Below, in pieces: positions 50,194 through 59,232 of a stretch of DNA of 64,000 nt. The notes beneath the pieces are model-generated. The model was not told the origin of the DNA and searched no databases. It saw only the letters and a list, made by a program, of their open reading frames with translations. Source of the DNA: Candidatus Acidianus copahuensis (GTDB taxonomy: Archaea; Thermoproteota; Thermoprotei_A; Sulfolobales; Sulfolobaceae); assembly GCF_000632495.1 (NCBI RefSeq), contig NZ_JFZT01000039.1, forward strand, positions 114,501 through 178,500. Reading direction: 5' to 3'. Made by a program: the position numbers and the translations under genes. How positions within the stretch are numbered: the stretch's first letter is position 1; each line of letters begins with the position of its first letter.

Positions 50194-51021
50194 GTGAAGT
50201 TACAACTAGGTTCTCCACCTTCTGATGGAGATCCCTTTTCATCATTTATTATAGCTCTCCAAGCTGCCGGTGCTGGTGAAGGAACAGTAAAACTTTATAC
50301 GTCAGCTATAAAGAGCTTTTTGGATTTTGTAGAGAAAGATCCAAGAAAAGTTACACAAGATGATATAAACAGATGGATAGTCAAGCTAATGTCACAAGCT
50401 AAGGATAAAAGATCCAGAAGCGTAACTTTAAGATATTATACAATAGCAATAAGAAGGTTCTTAAGGTGGCTAGGCGTAAACATTACTCCTGTCTTACCAA
50501 GAGCTAGGAGGAAAGAGGTTAGAGCAATAAGAGAGGAGGAAGCTAAAAAACTAATTGATAGCACAAAAAGGCTTAGAGACAAAGTCATAATCAGACTTCT
50601 TTTGGAAACTGGATTACGTTCTAAGGAACTTCTTAGCATTTCTAAGAATGACATTGATATGGAAAGATTATCTATTCATGTAAGAGAGACAAAAAACGGG
50701 GAAGAAAGAATAGTCTTCTTTACAGTAGAAACAAAAAATCTCTTAGAAAGATATATGAGAAAGGAAAATGGAGAAAAGCTATTCAACCTTAGTTATCAAG
50801 CACTATATAGATTAATCAGAAGAAGCGGGAAAAGGATAGGAATAGAAGGACTTAGACCTCACATGCTCCGACATACCTTTGCTACAACAGCGATAAGAAA
50901 AGGGGTTCCTTTACCTGCAGTACAGAGATTAATGGGACATAAGGATATAAAAACAACTCAGATATATACTCATCTTGTTACAGAAGATCTAGAGAGGGTA
51001 TATAGAAACGCTTTTACTTGA
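50194..51021 (+). CDS. xerA: XerA-type tyrosine recombinase
   Basis: Site-specific recombinase that resolves chromosome dimers at dif. 275 residues. An N-terminal SAM-like core-binding domain (about 15-100) is followed by the catalytic domain with Arg in LLETGLRSKELLSI, HxxR in LRPHMLRHTFATT, His in LMGHKDIKTTQ and the nucleophilic Tyr in QIYTHLV. It uses a GTG start at 50194. No dif-like 28-bp site was found nearby by eye. The surrounding DNA does not look like an integrated element, so a housekeeping XerA is favoured over a viral integrase. Confidence 0.92.
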   Translation: MKLQLGSPPSDGDPFSSFIIALQAAGAGEGTVKLYTSAIKSFLDFVEKDPRKVTQDDINRWIVKLMSQAKDKRSRSVTLRYYTIAIRRFLRWLGVNITPVLPRARRKEVRAIREEEAKKLIDSTKRLRDKVIIRLLLETGLRSKELLSISKNDIDMERLSIHVRETKNGEERIVFFTVETKNLLERYMRKENGEKLFNLSYQALYRLIRRSGKRIGIEGLRPHMLRHTFATTAIRKGVPLPAVQRLMGHKDIKTTQIYTHLVTEDLERVYRNAFT

Positions 51022-51024
51022 ACT

Positions 51025-51993
51025 CTAAGCTTTTCCAGTAAATCTCCACTTTACCATCTCTGAAACGTATTCGGCGAGATCCTTAATACTATTGAAGGAT
51101 GCTGTCTGCAAATGAAGGTACTCATACTTAGCCTGCTGTTCAAGCATCTTTTTTTGGAGCTCTTTTACGCGTGGTTTCTTAAGCAAGTCATTAAGATTTT
51201 CTTGAGATAAATTTCCTATAACTTCTCCGTTTATGTCATCTGGATAAGGTAAATCACCGTTAGGGTAAATCGATATAGAATAGCTAACAAGTCTTCCATT
51301 AACGTTACCTCTTAAAGCCTCTATGAATCCCCAAGAGTTGTTAAGCGTAGAGGAATACTTCTTTTTCAGTTCAGAAAGAACATTGTAAAGTTCATGATTA
51401 TCTGGGGCTAACTTAACTTTTGAATCCGGATAGTCCACAGCCGGCAATATAAGGATTTTATAATTACATTCTCTTACTTTCTTTACCTTATCCTCAAGTT
51501 TATGTAAGTTATACCTAGTCGCAACGGTCTGAACGTTAACCTTTAGTCCGTACTTTCTAAACCTACATAGGTTATCTAGTGCTTTTGTGTTCCAGTGATA
51601 CTCATCGATAGAGTAATGGAGAAAATCTATATTATCCGCAACCTTTGAGAGGAATGACTCATCGCCAAGCCTATATCCATTTGTGGTTAGCATAACGTAA
51701 AAAGATCCGTCATGTGCGTATTGTAGGAGTTCAAGTATATCTCCTCGAGTTGTTGGCTCTCCTCCCTCAAAGGAGAGAACTATTATTGAGGAATCTCTTA
51801 AGTTATCAATTATTTTTTTTATAGTGTCTGTGCTTCCCTCACCTAATTCTCCATTATAATAACTAGGATTGCAGAAGGTACACCTCAGGTTACAATTTGA
51901 AGTAACCTTAAACGTTGCATATGCTGGATTAAATGGATCTCTTAAAATCTGAGTTTTGATAAACCAGTTTATTGCTTTGATATCTCTTCTCAT
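51025..51993 (-). CDS. Radical SAM protein
   Basis: 322 residues. The radical-SAM cluster is in VTSNCNLRCTFCNPSYY (CxxxCxxC), and the GGEPTTRGDI region binds the SAM amino group. The C-terminal part has no obvious SPASM cysteine set, so only one [4Fe-4S] cluster is evident. The reaction cannot be predicted. It overlaps the gamma-carbonic-anhydrase-like gene by 4 nt, and both belong to a minus-strand run with the NSUN and beta-RFAP synthase genes. Confidence 0.82.
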   Translation of the reverse strand: MRRDIKAINWFIKTQILRDPFNPAYATFKVTSNCNLRCTFCNPSYYNGELGEGSTDTIKKIIDNLRDSSIIVLSFEGGEPTTRGDILELLQYAHDGSFYVMLTTNGYRLGDESFLSKVADNIDFLHYSIDEYHWNTKALDNLCRFRKYGLKVNVQTVATRYNLHKLEDKVKKVRECNYKILILPAVDYPDSKVKLAPDNHELYNVLSELKKKYSSTLNNSWGFIEALRGNVNGRLVSYSISIYPNGDLPYPDDINGEVIGNLSQENLNDLLKKPRVKELQKKMLEQQAKYEYLHLQTASFNSIKDLAEYVSEMVKWRFTGKA

Positions 51994-52505
51994 TTTCGAC
52001 CCTCCATTATGTACTTTACATGCCTCACGTATTCTAAAGCGTTTTTCTCTATCATTTCAATTTCCTCTTCCCTTAATTTCCTTATGACTTTTGCTGGAAT
52101 ACCTAAGACTAGACTATACGAAGGTATTTCAGTGTTTTGAGTTACAACTGCCCCTGCTCCTATAATAGAGTACTCGCCTACTTTGCTTCCGTTTAGAAGT
52201 ATTGCTCCCATTCCTACTAAAACATTAGACGAAACTCTTGAACCATGAATAACTGCATTATGTCCAACTGTAACATTATCTCCTAAGAAAACCTTTAACC
52301 CATAATCTGTATGGACAGAACAGTTTTCTTGGATGTTAGTATTTCTACCTATTTCTATTGAGTCATTATCTCCTCTTACCACTGCAAACGGCCATAAACT
52401 GCTCATTTCTCCAATCTCCACATCGCCTATAACATAAGCCGAAGGATGAATGTAACTTTTTTCCGACACTCTAGGTTTTTTACCCATGTATTCTTCTATA
52501 GGCAT
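51990..52505 (-). CDS. Gamma carbonic anhydrase-like hexapeptide protein
   Basis: 171 residues of left-handed beta-helix repeats, for example SYIHPSAYVIGDVEIGEMSS, VVRGDNDSIEIG and SIIGAGAVVTQNTEIPSYSLVLGIPAKVIRKL. The zinc-binding histidines lie in NCSVHTDYG and VGHNAVIHGSRV. Family members are trimeric gamma-carbonic anhydrases or acyltransferase-like proteins; the histidines favour the former. The ATG is 2 nt from the NSUN stop. Confidence 0.85.
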   Translation of the reverse strand: MPIEEYMGKKPRVSEKSYIHPSAYVIGDVEIGEMSSLWPFAVVRGDNDSIEIGRNTNIQENCSVHTDYGLKVFLGDNVTVGHNAVIHGSRVSSNVLVGMGAILLNGSKVGEYSIIGAGAVVTQNTEIPSYSLVLGIPAKVIRKLREEEIEMIEKNALEYVRHVKYIMEGRK

Positions 52506-52507
52506 AT

Positions 52508-53545
52508 TTATTTTTTCTTTAGCTTGGCTATAAAGAATCCTGTGGTATCATGAACGTTAGGATGGAATCTTATCATATATTCCAACTCAAATCTAGAATC
52601 ATCAATAACCTTCTCGTTCTCCCATGTTGTTACGGTACACGTCGAATAAACTACTTCACCCCCATCCTTGAGTATTGAGTAAGCTGAGTTTAGGAACTGC
52701 CTTTGGTAGGAATGAAAGTTCATTATATCTGTTTTTTGTTTAGTATCATATAATTTTGGTCTAACTCCCATCGCAGAACACGGAGGATCTATTAGAACTT
52801 TATCAGCTCTAATGTTAAAATCTGAGGCATATCTAGAATCATGAGCGTAAAGCTCTGCCTTAACTCCTAGAATTTCTAGCATTTTCCTCATTTTTTGTAT
52901 TTTCTTTTCAGTGTGATCAAAACCAATAATTCTCGCTTTAGGCTGAAGTTGATATACATGGCTAAGCTTTCCTCCAGGAGCAGCTGTCATGTCCACTATA
53001 ATGTCATTTGGCTGTGGATCTAGTATTCTAGCTACATGCATTGAGGCTTTACCTTGGCTATATATTTTCCCCGAAAGAAAAGGTTTTGACTCTGATATTT
53101 TAGAAGAAGTATAGATCGACTCTAAGACTCTTACTCTAAATCCTTCCCCATCTCTTACTAGTATTCCGTTACCAACATGAACTCCATTATCGCTAATTAC
53201 TGAGACCTCCTTTCCCTTACCTTCAACCCTCTTAATGCCAGGTCTATATGCATCTGCTCCTACCATTACGCTCTCTGCAGTTCTCTTATCAACTATAACT
53301 TTAGTTTCCCTCATTTCTAGTTTATTTGGTCCTTTCACTTCAGTGTATATTGCCTCCTCAAAATCCTCATCCTTCTTGAAGTCTCGCATTTCTTCAAGTA
53401 CATCTTCAACGCTAGCCTTAAGAGTATTAACTCTCACGTAAAGCCTTGAATTAGGCTTCTTAACTGATTCTAAAAAGCTATCTATATAGCATCCATATAC
53501 TTCATGCAAATCGTCTAGAATAAATTTATCATAATCTAATCCCAT
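52508..53545 (-). CDS. NSUN-family RNA cytosine-C5 methyltransferase with PUA domain
   Basis: 345 residues. The N-terminal part contains a PUA-like RNA-binding insertion (about 95-165; GADAYRPGIKRVEG and SDNGVHVGNGILV). The SAM-binding and catalytic part follows: DMTAAPGGKLSHV, LIDPPCSAMGVRP and VYSTCTVTTWENE, containing the two catalytic cysteines (PPCS and STCT). The arrangement is that of NSUN6-like enzymes that modify tRNA near position 72. Overlaps the beta-RFAP gene by 10 nt. Confidence 0.9.
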   Translation of the reverse strand: MGLDYDKFILDDLHEVYGCYIDSFLESVKKPNSRLYVRVNTLKASVEDVLEEMRDFKKDEDFEEAIYTEVKGPNKLEMRETKVIVDKRTAESVMVGADAYRPGIKRVEGKGKEVSVISDNGVHVGNGILVRDGEGFRVRVLESIYTSSKISESKPFLSGKIYSQGKASMHVARILDPQPNDIIVDMTAAPGGKLSHVYQLQPKARIIGFDHTEKKIQKMRKMLEILGVKAELYAHDSRYASDFNIRADKVLIDPPCSAMGVRPKLYDTKQKTDIMNFHSYQRQFLNSAYSILKDGGEVVYSTCTVTTWENEKVIDDSRFELEYMIRFHPNVHDTTGFFIAKLKKK

Positions 53546-54393
53546 ATCACTCTAGCTCCAGTGTTATTTGGATCCGATATAAAACCACCAAATGTTGAAA
53601 CTAACTCTTCTCCTTCTCTTCTTGATCTCAGAAAAGTAAATACTGCAGGTCCGAACGAAGAGAGACCTGCTGGAAATCCTTTGCTTCTCATTCTTCTCAT
53701 TAGATCTCTAACTTTATCAGATTGTAAGGAAACTTCAATCTTCTTGAAGCCTAAACTTTGTATTCTATCTAAACCATCTAGAGCTCCTTCTAGATCTTTT
53801 TCAGCAACTGAAGGAATAAACTCCATGAGTACTATCCTGGCTAGCTCTCCTATTCCGTCTAGTTTAGCTTCCTTAAACGCTTTTATTTCCTCGTTTCCAA
53901 ATATCCTTCTTCCGTTACCTATATTAACGTAAATATACCAAGGAAAGTTTATCCTAGCTATTAAAGGTGGAGGAGGAGCTTCAGAGAAATCAGAAGGAAG
54001 AGCTTCTATCTTTACCTTCTTAGAGTGACCACCATCTACAACAAATCCTCCATATTTAAATGCGAAAACTCCTACTCCAGAAGTTGAACCTCTTTTAACT
54101 ATCTTGGCTATTTCTACTACATCCTTCGGAATTAAGTTATACTCAAATGCAAATTTTCCCTCAGATAAAAGAAGTTGTGTTGTGTGTCCCAACCCAACAT
54201 GTTCTTCATAATCCTCTTCTATACAATAGTTAACATTAGGAATCTCATCAATTCTTAGAAAATTACAATTACCTGATGAAATAACTATCCTAGGATATGC
54301 CAAAGCAATACCCATACCTCCATCTAATCTTCCGTATTTTCCTTCAAGATCAAATAGAGTAATGTGTATCCTTGAAAGACCTATAAGTCTCAT
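53536..54393 (-). CDS. Beta-ribofuranosylaminobenzene 5'-phosphate synthase
   Basis: Condenses PRPP with 4-hydroxybenzoate (or p-aminobenzoate) in the first committed step to the tetrahydromethanopterin-type pterin carriers. 285 residues. GHMP-like motifs: SRIHITLFDLEGKYGRLDGG at the N-terminus and GSTSGVGVFAFKYGGFVVDGG in the middle. This is consistent with Sulfolobales using a modified pterin for one-carbon transfer, which also serves GcvT. The gene lies first in a minus-strand run with NSUN. Confidence 0.85.
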   Translation of the reverse strand: MRLIGLSRIHITLFDLEGKYGRLDGGMGIALAYPRIVISSGNCNFLRIDEIPNVNYCIEEDYEEHVGLGHTTQLLLSEGKFAFEYNLIPKDVVEIAKIVKRGSTSGVGVFAFKYGGFVVDGGHSKKVKIEALPSDFSEAPPPPLIARINFPWYIYVNIGNGRRIFGNEEIKAFKEAKLDGIGELARIVLMEFIPSVAEKDLEGALDGLDRIQSLGFKKIEVSLQSDKVRDLMRRMRSKGFPAGLSSFGPAVFTFLRSRREGEELVSTFGGFISDPNNTGARVIWD

Positions 54394-54430
54394 TATCTTT
54401 ATTTAAAGAGTGTTGAAGAATTAAAGATAA

Positions 54431-55792
54431 ATGAGTCTTGCGGAATTGCTTTACGAAAAAGGTAAAGTAAATCCAGAAAAGGTATTCTTGAATGGGGATA
54501 GAACATTAACTTATGAACAAGCAATCAATGAAGTATATAGATTTTCTACACTAGTCTCACCAGGCGAGACGATAGTTCATCTAATGTTCAACTCCACAAT
54601 GTCAGTAACTTCCTACTTAGGGATATACTGGGCTGGCGGAAAAGTTGTTGCAGTCGATCCTTTAACTTCAGCCGAAGATTTGCGCTTTATCCTTGAAGAT
54701 TCTAATCCGTCACTAGTATTTACAGATAACGAAATAGCAAATAGAGAAAAAGAAGTACTCAAGGGATATAAGATCATTACAGAGCCTCCTTCAACTCAAG
54801 GTTTTATGAGACCTTATTCCTATAGAGAAGACGAAGTTGGCCTAATCTACTATTATGCTGGTATAGCGGGTAAGACAATGCAGGTTCTCCATAGCGCTAA
54901 GCGAGTTGAGCTAAACGCTGCATCTCTCTATAGGGCCATCAACATAAAAGGAATATCTACAGTGCTAACAGTTCCTGTCGCTCACGTATTGGGAAATAGT
55001 GTCTTAGGAGTATCCTTGGAAGATGGAGGCCAAATGTATATCATGAAGAAATTTGATGTAAAAGCTCTCATGAAGGTTATAAATGAGAATAACATAAATT
55101 ACTTAGCTACTGTTCCTATGATTTATGATGCTTTAAATTCAGAGAATGGAAGACTTGATCCGCTTAAGATCTGCGTCAGTTCAGCAGCACCTTTATTCCC
55201 ACAGACGATAAAATTATTTAAAGAAAAATATGGAAAAGATATTGTACAACAATACGGCTTTACTGAAGGTCTTGTAATGACTTATCAAGATCCTATGTTC
55301 GCTTCAAAAATAACCATAGGGAAACCTTTACCAGAAGTGGAAATAAAAGTTATAAAGAATGATGGAAAAGACGCAAATCCAGGTGAGACAGGCGAATTAT
55401 GGGTAAAAGCGCCTTGGATCATGCTTGGATATAAGGATGTTGAGGAATCTGTAAAGGTTTTTGAGAATGGGTGGCTAAAGACTGGGGATCTAGTAGCACA
55501 AGACGAAGAAGGCTTACTTTACTTTAAGGGAATAAAGAAAAGAATGTTAAAATATAAGGGCTATCCAATATTTCCGAGAGATTTAGAAGACATCCTAATA
55601 ACTCACCCAGATGTAGCAAAGGTCTTAGTTGTTGGAGAGGATGCTGGTAATGCAGGAGTCCAACCAGTGGCTAAAGTAGTTGTAAAGAAAAAAAGAGACG
55701 GATTAGAGACAGAATTGCTCAACTACGTCAATAGTAAAGTTGCATTTTATAAAAGGCTAAAGAGAGTCTATATTGTGGATAAACTTGAGTGA
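54431..55792 (+). CDS. Acyl-adenylate-forming (ANL) enzyme homologue, degenerate
   Basis: 453 residues related to acyl-CoA synthetases. The N-terminal domain shows RTLTYEQAI and a QQYGFTEGLVMTY region (A5), with GYKDVEESVKVFENGWLKTGD (A7) conserved. The usual P-loop YTSGTTGxPK is replaced by YYYAGIAGKTMQVLHSAKR, and the protein ends at YKRLKRVYIVDKLE, just before the LPKTxxGK motif that bears the catalytic lysine. So adenylation may be weak or lost. A thioredoxin gene overlaps the end. Confidence 0.75.
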   Translation: MSLAELLYEKGKVNPEKVFLNGDRTLTYEQAINEVYRFSTLVSPGETIVHLMFNSTMSVTSYLGIYWAGGKVVAVDPLTSAEDLRFILEDSNPSLVFTDNEIANREKEVLKGYKIITEPPSTQGFMRPYSYREDEVGLIYYYAGIAGKTMQVLHSAKRVELNAASLYRAINIKGISTVLTVPVAHVLGNSVLGVSLEDGGQMYIMKKFDVKALMKVINENNINYLATVPMIYDALNSENGRLDPLKICVSSAAPLFPQTIKLFKEKYGKDIVQQYGFTEGLVMTYQDPMFASKITIGKPLPEVEIKVIKNDGKDANPGETGELWVKAPWIMLGYKDVEESVKVFENGWLKTGDLVAQDEEGLLYFKGIKKRMLKYKGYPIFPRDLEDILITHPDVAKVLVVGEDAGNAGVQPVAKVVVKKKRDGLETELLNYVNSKVAFYKRLKRVYIVDKLE

Positions 55793-56180
55793 AGTAGATT
55801 CTTTAATCAAACAAATCTCGTCTAAGTTACAAGAAAGAGCTGAAAAAATAACTAAACCAAAGGAGGAACCAAAAACAGTTAATGAACAAAATTTTAGTGA
55901 TATAATCTCAAAAAATAAAATAGTGGTTTTAGATTTTTGGGCTCCTTGGTGTGCTCCTTGCCACTTATATGAACCAACTTTCAATAGAGTAGCAAGTAAA
56001 TATAGTAATACAGCGTTCTTTGGAAGAATTAACGTAGACGAAAATCAAAAATTAGCCGATCAGTACGGTGTATTGAATATCCCTACTACACTTATAATAG
56101 TTAATGGCGAAGTTAAGGAGACGTTAGTTGGGGCTATAGATGCTAACACATTGGAGAGTGCGCTAGGTAAATACATATGA
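55785..56180 (+). CDS. Thioredoxin-like protein
   Basis: About 131 residues from TTG 55785 (MSEVDSLIKQISSKLQ). The first 35 residues are a charged helical extension absent from classical thioredoxins. The redox motif is DFWAPWCAPCHLYEP, with the buried charge and cis-proline in NIPTTLIIV. The TTG lies within the last codons of the preceding gene (overlap 8 nt), indicating coupling with the ANL-type gene. The ABC ATPase gene starts at its stop by 4 nt. Confidence 0.85.
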   Translation: MSEVDSLIKQISSKLQERAEKITKPKEEPKTVNEQNFSDIISKNKIVVLDFWAPWCAPCHLYEPTFNRVASKYSNTAFFGRINVDENQKLADQYGVLNIPTTLIIVNGEVKETLVGAIDANTLESALGKYI

Positions 56181-56782
56181 TTGAAGTAGATATTAAAAAA
56201 AAGTTAGGCGAGTTTAATCTAGTTGCATCAATGAAAGAAAAAGGAATTATTTCAATAACAGGGAAAAATGGAAGTGGAAAAACGACTTTGCTTAGAATAA
56301 TAGCAGGATTTTTACCACAGGATTCAGGTTATATTAAGTTAAATGGAAAAGATATAACAAAAGAAGAACCAGAAAAAAGAGAAACAGTCCTTATATCTCA
56401 AGGATCTATTATCCCTGGAATGAGTGTAGAGAAACATCTTCTATGGGGTGCTAAAATTAGAAAGGTTGATTTAAAAGATAACGAAATTGAAGAAGTTAAG
56501 GAACTATTAGGCATAAACTTCAATGGAAATTCAGATAAGTTGAGTTTAGGTCAAAAGGGAAGATTAGCTATTTCTACGGCTTTACTTTCTAAGCCTAGAC
56601 TTCTCCTAATAGATGAAGTTTTTGCCAATATTAACAACAAAGAAGAATTTATAAAAAATCTAGTATATTTGCTTAATAAATACAACATTGAAATGATATT
56701 TATATCACAGGATGAAAAAGATAGCGTATTTGCCAATTCTCATCTTCAAATGGAAGGCGGAAAACTGTTAAAAATTTTTTAA
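56177..56782 (+). CDS. ABC-type ATP-binding protein, orphan
   Basis: 201 residues. Walker A is GKNGSGKTTLL, Q-loop ISQGSIIPG, signature LSLGQKGRLA, Walker B LLLIDEV. The usual H-loop histidine is replaced: IFISQDEKD has Gln. The size and the MxVEKHLLWG region resemble molybdate/sulfate-type ATPases, but there is no permease or binding protein beside it. The ATG overlaps the thioredoxin stop by 4 nt. It may lack full transporter activity or work with a distant permease. Confidence 0.75.
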   Translation: MIEVDIKKKLGEFNLVASMKEKGIISITGKNGSGKTTLLRIIAGFLPQDSGYIKLNGKDITKEEPEKRETVLISQGSIIPGMSVEKHLLWGAKIRKVDLKDNEIEEVKELLGINFNGNSDKLSLGQKGRLAISTALLSKPRLLLIDEVFANINNKEEFIKNLVYLLNKYNIEMIFISQDEKDSVFANSHLQMEGGKLLKIF

Positions 56783-56873
56783 AACTCTTACTTATGTTTT
56801 CGATATGAAGATAAAAAGTAATTATAAATATATATTAACATTTGATAAGTTTTAACTATAATTACCATTAAAA

Positions 56874-56881
56874 TTTTTATA
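56874..56881 (+). promoter_or_regulatory. glnA TATA box
   Basis: TTTTTATA (56874-56881) is centred 25 bp upstream of the glnA ATG at 56903, implying a leaderless mRNA. The 120-bp gap before it is AT-rich and has no other gene. Confidence 0.6.
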
Positions 56882-56902
56882 CTCTTTAATAGATGGTTCT
56901 TC

Positions 56903-58318
56903 ATGCCATATACTGCAGAAGATTTTTTAAAATTTATAAAGGATAACAAAGTAAATTGGTTAGATCTCCAATTCACAGATCTACCTGGTAGGCTACAGCA
57001 TATAACAATACCCATTGATGAAGTAGATGAAAGTAGCGTCAAAGAGGGGTTTGGAAAACTTGACGGAAGTAGCATAAAAGGATTTACAATGATATATGAA
57101 AGTGATATGGTATTGCAACCAGTATATAATACACTGAGTCTAATCCCGTGGAGTCCAGGAGTAGCTAGAGTCTTAACAAGGGTATTTTGGGGAGGAGGTA
57201 AAGGCAGATTTGAAAGAGATCCTAGGTTTGTAGCTGAAGAGGCTGAGCGAGTTCAATCTGAAATGGGCTATACTTCATTCTTTGGGCCAGAATTAGAATT
57301 CTTCATATTTGATAAAATCTCACTTGATGTAGCTACCCCTCAAAGCGGAACTGGATATAAGATTTATGCTAGAGAAGCTCCTTGGTCTAGCAATGGTGGA
57401 TTTATAATAAGATATAAGGAAGGCTATTATCCAGCTCCACCTGTCGATCAGTTAATGGATGTTAGACTTGAAGCTGTAGAAACTCTTCAGAAGTACTTTG
57501 GATTTACTTTAGAGGCCACACATCACGAAGTAGCCACTGGAGGACAAGGTGAGATAGACTTTAGATTCTCTACTCTAGCTGATACAGCTGATAAGGTTCA
57601 AACGTTAAAGTACGTACTAAAGAACGTTGCAGCAAAACATAGTATGGTAGCAACTTTTATGCCCAAGCCTATGTTTGGCGACAATGGAACTGGAATGCAC
57701 ACACATTTTAGTCTATGGACAAAAGATAGTAAAAAGAACCTAATGTTTGATCCAAATGATGAATACGCAGAAATAAGTCAGACCGGCAGATATGTAATTG
57801 GAGGAATTCTTAAACACGCTAGAACGCTTTCAGCTTTAGTCTCTCCAACTACTAATAGCTATAGAAGAATTGTTCCAGGTTTTGAAGCTCCAGTTTACAT
57901 AGCGTGGAGCAAATCAAACAGAAGCGCAATAATAAGGGTACCGTCATATTTCAAAGGGATAGAAAAAGCTAAGAGGATTGAATATCGTGCTCCAGATCCA
58001 TCTTGTAACCCATATTTAGCTTTTGCAGGATTATTAATGGCAGCTCTAGATGGCGTAAAGAATAAAATAGATCCAGGCGATCCAATCGATGAGAATATTT
58101 ATCATTTAACCGCAGAGAAAAGAAAACAACTAGGAATTGGAGAGCTACCCAGATCTCTTGATGAGGCACTTGATGAACTAGAGGCAGATAAGGAGTTTCT
58201 AAAGCCCGTATTCAATAGCAGTCTACTTGATGTATATATAGACTTAAAGAGGGAGGAGACAAAGGCTATGCAAATGTATCCGCATCCTATGGAATTATAC
58301 TATTATCTCGACTCTTAA
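56903..58318 (+). CDS. glnA: Glutamine synthetase type I
   Basis: ATP-dependent amidation of glutamate. 471 residues, the full type I length. Motifs: FGKLDGSSIKGF, FGPELEFFIF (metal ligands), NGTGMHTHFSLW, and VPGFEAPVYIAWSKSNRSA with EYRAPDPSCNPYLA. The start at ATG 56903 is leaderless. A wHTH/periplasmic-binding-fold regulator is convergent with a 4-nt overlap at the 3' end. Regulation by GlnK-type PII proteins cannot be seen from this region. Confidence 0.96.
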   Translation: MPYTAEDFLKFIKDNKVNWLDLQFTDLPGRLQHITIPIDEVDESSVKEGFGKLDGSSIKGFTMIYESDMVLQPVYNTLSLIPWSPGVARVLTRVFWGGGKGRFERDPRFVAEEAERVQSEMGYTSFFGPELEFFIFDKISLDVATPQSGTGYKIYAREAPWSSNGGFIIRYKEGYYPAPPVDQLMDVRLEAVETLQKYFGFTLEATHHEVATGGQGEIDFRFSTLADTADKVQTLKYVLKNVAAKHSMVATFMPKPMFGDNGTGMHTHFSLWTKDSKKNLMFDPNDEYAEISQTGRYVIGGILKHARTLSALVSPTTNSYRRIVPGFEAPVYIAWSKSNRSAIIRVPSYFKGIEKAKRIEYRAPDPSCNPYLAFAGLLMAALDGVKNKIDPGDPIDENIYHLTAEKRKQLGIGELPRSLDEALDELEADKEFLKPVFNSSLLDVYIDLKREETKAMQMYPHPMELYYYLDS

Positions 58319-59211
58319 GAGGGAAGATAAACATTCGCTTTTTTTAAGTAATTATATATTTCATTTATATCAAGATAACTATCAAACACGTATCTTTTTG
58401 ATGCTTTTTCCAATAATTGATAATCCTCCCCAAGTAGATTCGCATAACTTGATATCCACCTTTCCTTAGATGACATAAACTCAGAAAAGGAATTCTCATA
58501 GACCGTCTTAATTTTCTCTTCATCTAATCCATCTCTTATAGCCAGAGTACAGCAATGAATAGGGTCAAAGATGTGCGAGATTCTATTTCCTTTAGATTCC
58601 AAAATTGAAAGATAAGGCTCCCAAATAGCTACTGCTTTTATATCCCCTTTCCCCAAACCATCAATTAAGCTCTTAGGTGAACTGAAGGGTACTATAGTGG
58701 CATCCCTAAAGTCAAGCATTGTCCATAGTTCCATACTAGACATAACAGTTGAGCCTACCTTACAAGGTTCACCAACTATCCCGGCTCCTCCTCTAGCTCC
58801 TCCAGCAATTATTTTTATACCAAAGACTTTAGAAAAAATTATTTGAGAAATTACAGGAGAAAAACCCATGTCAATTTTACCTAACGATATATCTCTTGTC
58901 ACATCTATTCCATTATCGTAAATCCTTACTTCTACGTAAAAGCCCCTTTGCTCTAAGTTTTTTATAAACGGCATAATAAATGGGTATTCAGCAGCCCTAA
59001 TTATTCCAATTCTTAAGAATTTATTGTCATTAAATGATACCATTAAGTTTTTTCCAGCTAATTTTTTCCTAATTATTATCCCATTCTTCTCTAATTCAGT
59101 CAAAATTTCAGAAGTTCTGCTTTTCGATATACCAGATAGTCTAACTAAATCAGTCTGAGGTAATTGACCGTAAAGCTTAATGATATCTAGTATCCTCTTT
59201 TTGCCATCCAT
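58315..59211 (-). CDS. Winged-helix regulator fused to a substrate-binding-protein domain
   Basis: 298 residues. Residues about 1-62 form a winged helix-turn-helix (LYGQLPQTDLVRLSGISKSR, TSEILTELEKNGIIIRKK). The remainder is a type 2 periplasmic-binding fold of NMT1/taurine-binding kind (RIGIIRAAEYPFIMP, GKIDMGFSPVISQ, KAVAIWEPY) without a signal peptide, so it is cytoplasmic. It would sense a small molecule and act as a one-component regulator. The ligand is unknown. The start is ATG 59211; folE lies 21 bp upstream on the same strand. Confidence 0.82.
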   Translation of the reverse strand: MDGKKRILDIIKLYGQLPQTDLVRLSGISKSRTSEILTELEKNGIIIRKKLAGKNLMVSFNDNKFLRIGIIRAAEYPFIMPFIKNLEQRGFYVEVRIYDNGIDVTRDISLGKIDMGFSPVISQIIFSKVFGIKIIAGGARGGAGIVGEPCKVGSTVMSSMELWTMLDFRDATIVPFSSPKSLIDGLGKGDIKAVAIWEPYLSILESKGNRISHIFDPIHCCTLAIRDGLDEEKIKTVYENSFSEFMSSKERWISSYANLLGEDYQLLEKASKRYVFDSYLDINEIYNYLKKANVYLPS

Positions 59212-59232
59212 ATGATCTAAACTTAAAAAACG

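Noticed and set aside
50194..51021. XerA-type gene as a viral or plasmid integrase marking an integrated element
   Set aside because: No flanking att-like repeat or tRNA fragment, neighbours are ordinary genes, and length and motifs fit chromosomal XerA.
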